Below, in pieces: positions 59,367 to 64,000 of a stretch of 64,000 nucleotides of DNA. The notes under the pieces were generated by a model. The model searched no databases, was not told the DNA's origin, and saw only the letters and a program-made list of their open reading frames with translations. This DNA comes from Aliarcobacter butzleri. Lineage in GTDB: Bacteria > Campylobacterota > Campylobacteria > Campylobacterales > Arcobacteraceae. The first letter of the stretch is position 1. Each line of letters opens with the position of its first letter. A program made the translations under genes and the position numbers. The DNA is taken from assembly GCF_900187115.1 (NCBI RefSeq), contig NZ_LT906455.1:372001-436000 (forward strand), written 5' to 3'.

Positions 59367-59413
59367 TTTATAAGTTCAAAAATATAAAATTAATTTAATA
59401 ATAAGGAAATAGT

Positions 59414-61305
<1,892 letters not shown>

Positions 61306-61333
61306 CAATTATCTAAAATTGTTAATTTTTCTT

Positions 61334-61363
61334 AACCGTACCTTTTTTAAGGTGCGGTTTTTT
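61334..61363 (+). terminator. Terminator of groES-groEL
   Basis: AACCGTACCTT (61334-61344) pairs with AAGGTGCGGTT (61349-61359) with one G-U wobble, around a TTTT loop, followed by a T run. This is the strongest GC-containing hairpin of the region. Confidence 0.88.
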
Positions 61364-61440
61364 AATTTATAATTAATAAAAATCTAAATGGTTATGAAAT
61401 TAATAGGAAAATTATAAACGAAATAGATATTATTTTAAAT

Positions 61441-61470
61441 AAAAAAAGAGCTCCGCGAAAGAGCTCTTTT
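61441..61470 (-). terminator. Rho-independent terminator on the minus strand
   Basis: AAAAGAGCTC (61444-61453) and GAGCTCTTTT (61461-61470) form a perfect 10-bp stem with loop CGCGAAA on the plus strand. Read on the minus strand the hairpin is followed by seven T residues (61441-61447), so it ends minus-strand transcripts: the small RNA and any read-through from the kinase operon. Confidence 0.85.
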
Positions 61471-61539
61471 AAAAATTATTTTTCGATAAATAAGACTTTT
61501 ATTTATCAAGTTTACTTTGAAATAAACTTATAGTTTAAA

Positions 61540-61578
61540 TTAAAAGTTAACAGTTATAAAAGGTGAAGTTTTCGTCAA
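61540..61578 (-). CDS. Tiny open reading frame, 12 residues (MTKTSPFITVNF)
   Basis: On the minus strand TTG at 61578-61576 starts 12 codons ending in TAA at 61540. A perfect AGGAGG (61584-61589) lies five bases upstream, stronger than the site of most genes in the window. The frame is not followed by any gene that it could lead, so it is not an ordinary leader peptide. It is too short for family assignment. Confidence 0.5.
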   Translation of the reverse strand: MTKTSPFITVNF

Positions 61579-61609
61579 TTGAACCTCCTATAATCTTAAA
61601 GATAATGTA

Positions 61610-61637
61610 ATTATAACATCTTTTTAAATTAAAACAA
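61610..61637 (-). promoter_or_regulatory. Predicted promoter of the small minus-strand transcript
   Basis: On the minus strand, TTGTTT (61637-61632) and TATAAT (61615-61610) are separated by 16 bases. The predicted start is near 61603, giving a leader of about 25 bases before the TTG codon. The promoter lies in the space just after the kinase stop at 61655. Confidence 0.55.
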
Positions 61638-61654
61638 ACTGAAATTTTATAAAA

Positions 61655-63031
61655 TTATTTAATAGAAAAAGAGAGAGTTATTTTTGTTCCAATATTTTCT
61701 TGGCTTATTAAAGAAATTTTTCCTTTGTGAATATCTACAATTTTCTTCATAATCGACATTCCAAGACCAGTTCCTCCACTATTTTTATTTCTACTTTTAT
61801 CTGTTCTATAAAACTTTTCATAAATTTTTTCTTGTTCATTTGTAGGAATTCCAATCCCAAAATCTTCAATAGAGATATTTAATAAATCATTTTCTTTAAA
61901 TATTTTTACTATAACTTCTTTATTTTCATAACTAAATTGAATAGCATTTTTCAAAATATTTTTTATTGCAATTTTTAATAAACTTGCAAATCCTTTCATC
62001 TCTAAGCTATCTTCTATTATCAAAGATATTTTTATTTTATGAAGTTTTGCAAAATTTTTAAGTTCATTTATTGCTTCATCTGCAAGTTCATCTAAATAAA
62101 ACTCTTCTTGTTTATCTACAATTAACTCTTGTTCATTTTTAGCTAAAAATAGTAAATCATTTATTGTTTGTTCAATCCCTGATATCTCTTCTAAAGATGT
62201 TTTTAAAGCTTCTTTATATTCGTTTATCGTTCTATCTTTTCTTAAGGTTACTTCCATTTCACCTTTTATAATTGTAAGAGGAGTTTTTAGTTCGTGAGAA
62301 GCATCTGAACTAAATTGTGACATTCTTTCAAAAGAGTTTTCAAGTCTTGATAATAAAGAATTAATTTCATTTATTAGTTGGTTTATTTCATCTTTTGATT
62401 TTGTTGTTTTTAATCTTGCTGATAAATCATTTGCATTTATCTGTTTTAATTCAACTAAGATATTTTCAATTGGTAAAAACGATTTATAAATTACAAAATT
62501 TCCACCAATAACAGCAAAGATAAGAATTATTGGGAGAATAAATCCTAAAATATAAAGAAGATTTTCCAAAGTTGAAGTTAAAATATCTTTTGTTGTAACT
62601 GCTTCAATAATGATACTTTGTTCACCATGAAAATCTATTTTTATTCTACTTACAAAATAGCTGTATTGTTCTTCAAAAGTTATTACATTCTCTTTTAATT
62701 TATCTAAATAATCATCGTTATGATCAATGTTATTTGGGAAATTATCTGTTTTGATTATTTCTTTGTGAGTTTTAGTATCTAAAATTCTAATATAAAGAGG
62801 TTCAAAATTGTACTCTTTTTCTTCATCTAAAATATTATCTGTGATTTTATTTTTTTCTAAAATATCATCAGTAATATCAAGAACTATTACTTTTAGCGTT
62901 GCTTCAAGTTTGTCAATAGTTGAAATTTCCAATGCTTTATATAAAGAAAAAGAAAAAATTACTAAAATAATAGTTTGAATAAAAAAACTATAAAATAGAA
63001 GTTTCTTTTTGATTGATAGATTAATCTTCAC
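61655..63031 (-). CDS. Sensor histidine kinase (heavy-metal/CusS-like layout)
   Basis: The 458-residue kinase has membrane helices at about residues 12-32 and 158-182, a periplasmic domain of about 125 residues, a HAMP region, H246 in SSDASHELKTPLTIIKGEME, an N box (IKNILKNAIQFS), a G1 box (EDFGIGIP) and a G2 box (GGTGLGMSIMKK). All catalytic elements are intact. It overlaps the response regulator gene by 11 bases, so they are partners. Layout and sequence resemble metal-sensing kinases such as CusS, but no metal-binding motif is evident in the periplasmic part. Confidence 0.9.
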   Translation of the reverse strand: MKINLSIKKKLLFYSFFIQTIILVIFSFSLYKALEISTIDKLEATLKVIVLDITDDILEKNKITDNILDEEKEYNFEPLYIRILDTKTHKEIIKTDNFPNNIDHNDDYLDKLKENVITFEEQYSYFVSRIKIDFHGEQSIIIEAVTTKDILTSTLENLLYILGFILPIILIFAVIGGNFVIYKSFLPIENILVELKQINANDLSARLKTTKSKDEINQLINEINSLLSRLENSFERMSQFSSDASHELKTPLTIIKGEMEVTLRKDRTINEYKEALKTSLEEISGIEQTINDLLFLAKNEQELIVDKQEEFYLDELADEAINELKNFAKLHKIKISLIIEDSLEMKGFASLLKIAIKNILKNAIQFSYENKEVIVKIFKENDLLNISIEDFGIGIPTNEQEKIYEKFYRTDKSRNKNSGGTGLGMSIMKKIVDIHKGKISLISQENIGTKITLSFSIK

Positions 63032-63698
63032 TGATTTTAAATCCTATTCCTCTTACTGTTTTTATTAGTTTATTTTCAAAATTTTTATCGATTTTATTTC
63101 TTAATCTATAAATATAAACATTTACAATATTACTGATATTTGAATCTTCAAATGATGAAAGTGCTTCATTTATTGTTGTTTCACTTAAAACTCTATTTTT
63201 ATTTTTTATTAGATACTCTAAAAGTGAAAACTCTTTGGCTGTTAAAACTATATTTTGATTTGATCTTGAAGCTGTTTTATTGAGTAAATCAAGCTCTAAA
63301 TCTGCAATAGATAGTTTTGTTTGAGTAGTAGTTGTGATTCTTAATTGAACTCTAATTCTGGCAAGTAATTCTGCAAAAGAAAAAGGTTTTGCTAAATAAT
63401 CATTTGCTCCAATATCTAAACCTTTGATTTTATCTTCAATAGAATCTTTAGCTGTTAGCATAATAATAGGAGTTTGAATATTTGAGCTTCTTAAACTTTT
63501 ACATACTTCAATTCCATTTTTAACTGGAAGCATGATATCAAGTAAGATTAGATCATAAGTGTTAATACTAGCTAAGTATAATCCTTCATCACCATTTGTT
63601 GAGAAGTCAACTATATAACACTCTTCTTCTAAACCTTTTTTTAAAAAGTTTATGATTTTTAAATCATCTTCAATTATTAGTATCTTCATAGAAATCAT
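63021..63698 (-). CDS. OmpR-family response regulator
   Basis: The 225-residue protein has an intact receiver with D11 and D12, phosphoacceptor D54 (LLDIMLPVKNGIEVC), T in IMLTAKDS and K in YLAKPFSFAELLAR, and a winged-helix output domain ending in TVRGIGFKI. The start ATG at 63698 overlaps the stop of the upstream metallophosphoesterase gene (ATGA), while an in-frame ATG at 63689 matches the usual MKILIIEDD start. It is the partner of the overlapping kinase. Regulated genes are unknown; PcoR/CusR-type metal regulators are the nearest general class. Confidence 0.9.
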   Translation of the reverse strand: MISMKILIIEDDLKIINFLKKGLEEECYIVDFSTNGDEGLYLASINTYDLILLDIMLPVKNGIEVCKSLRSSNIQTPIIMLTAKDSIEDKIKGLDIGANDYLAKPFSFAELLARIRVQLRITTTTQTKLSIADLELDLLNKTASRSNQNIVLTAKEFSLLEYLIKNKNRVLSETTINEALSSFEDSNISNIVNVYIYRLRNKIDKNFENKLIKTVRGIGFKISED

Positions 63699-64000
63699 TT
63701 TACACTTTTTGTTATTAATTTTAATATTGTAACTTCTGCATCTGCTTTAAATCTAAAATCAACTCCCCAAGTTCCCAAGCCTTTATTTACATAAATTGCT
63801 GTTTTATTTTTATAAAAAAGTCCAGCCAAAAAGGGTTGAACTAATTTTACTAAATAGTGAAAAGGATAGATTTGACCACCATGTGTATGACCACACAAAA
63901 ATAGATTTGAGTTTGAATTTAACGCAATTTTATAATCTTTTGGTTGATGAGAAATAAATATTGATGGAGAGTTTTGTAAAAAATCTTCTACTACTTTTTC
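63695..64000 (-). CDS. Metallophosphoesterase (5' end outside window)
   Basis: The minus-strand frame is open to the window edge, so the gene begins beyond 64000. The visible C-terminal part carries SIFISHQPKDY and FLCGHTHGGQIYPFHY, the last two metal-binding motifs of calcineurin-like phosphoesterases of the YaeI/YkuE type, then GLGTWGVDFRFKADAEVTIL. Such enzymes hydrolyse phosphates, for example UDP-diacylglucosamine or other lipids, at the membrane; the exact role is not readable. Its stop overlaps the response regulator start. Confidence 0.85.
   Translation of the reverse strand, partial: EKVVEDFLQNSPSIFISHQPKDYKIALNSNSNLFLCGHTHGGQIYPFHYLVKLVQPFLAGLFYKNKTAIYVNKGLGTWGVDFRFKADAEVTILKLITKSVK

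Larger units (their letters stand above)
61441..61603 (-). ncRNA. Predicted independent small transcript of about 163 nt, downstream of groEL on the minus strand
   Basis: The 349-base gap between groEL and the next minus-strand kinase gene carries a self-contained transcription unit on the minus strand. It has a TATAAT promoter (61610-61615), a strong AGGAGG site, a 12-codon reading frame, and three consecutive hairpins: 61508-61529 (7-bp stem), 61485-61507 (9-bp stem) and the terminator 61441-61470. No gene follows it in that direction. It could be a small mRNA, a dual-function RNA, or a 3' fragment of the kinase mRNA. The rest of the gap (61364-61440) shows nothing recognisable. Confidence 0.6.

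Overview
The window is 64 kb of very AT-rich chromosome from a member of the Campylobacterota, most likely the Arcobacter group (Arcobacter/Aliarcobacter). The evidence is the strong A/T bias, the very tight gene packing, and family-specific genes: an HsrA/CosR-type regulator, an ArsRS-type two-component system, a TlpD-like soluble chemoreceptor, a DUF2018 protein, and an lptE that directly follows leuS. No tRNA, rRNA, insertion sequence, prophage or CRISPR array was seen. Nearly all of the window is core genome in short operons; convergent neighbours often abut or overlap at their stop codons.

Layout. 1-3261: the 3' part of moaA, rpsO with a strong terminator, an Rrf2-type regulator whose reading frame appears broken, a DHH phosphoesterase and a CoA-binding protein. 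3258-5240 (minus): a histidine kinase with an HsrA/CosR-like response regulator. 5437-9415: a periplasmic PpiC-type isomerase, class II aldolase, an aldehyde dehydrogenase and its DUF779 partner. 9416-10278 (minus): ExbB/ExbD. 10345-19393: a PLP enzyme, then a long run aroK-hisD-DUF2018-polyprenyl synthase-hemA-proS-mscS-cca. 19450-21673: DUF3015 and DUF4105 envelope proteins. 21683-27975: lnt (minus), yajC-secD-secF plus a small membrane gene, then motA-motB and a membrane protein (minus).

28123-34741: a membrane protein, leuS, lptE, folC, and a superfamily 2 helicase fused to a primase-like domain that has lost its catalytic residues. 34742-36445 (minus): a PlsC-GNAT fusion resembling the ornithine-lipid synthase OlsF. 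36551-42544: DUF445, a coiled-coil protein, mfd, a GNAT and an EEP-family phosphatase/nuclease. 42649-46193: a Spy/CpxP-like protein, an ArsR/ArsS-type pair and a flavoprotein. 46244-53302: a signalling operon of a soluble CZB chemoreceptor, a stand-alone receiver, a degenerate histidine kinase, an intact histidine kinase and YmdB. 53349-54388: a ParA-like ATPase with a small membrane protein. 54526-59277: ubiE, xseA, cheW, a cyclophilin (minus), panD, ybaB and ispA. 59311-61363: groES-groEL with a sigma-70 promoter, CIRCE operator and terminator. 61441-61615 (minus): an apparent independent small transcript encoding a 12-residue peptide. 61655-64000 (minus): a third OmpR-type two-component system and a partial metallophosphoesterase.

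The points that most deserve attention are: the small peptide-encoding transcript downstream of groEL; the HsrA/CosR-like regulator that keeps its phosphorylation site and a partner kinase; the chemoreceptor operon with paired degenerate and intact kinases; the inactivated primase domain on the helicase; and two genes (cca and the HI0933-like flavoprotein) that appear to start at ATT or ATA. All functional calls come from reading the sequence and from remembered family motifs; no database search was run.
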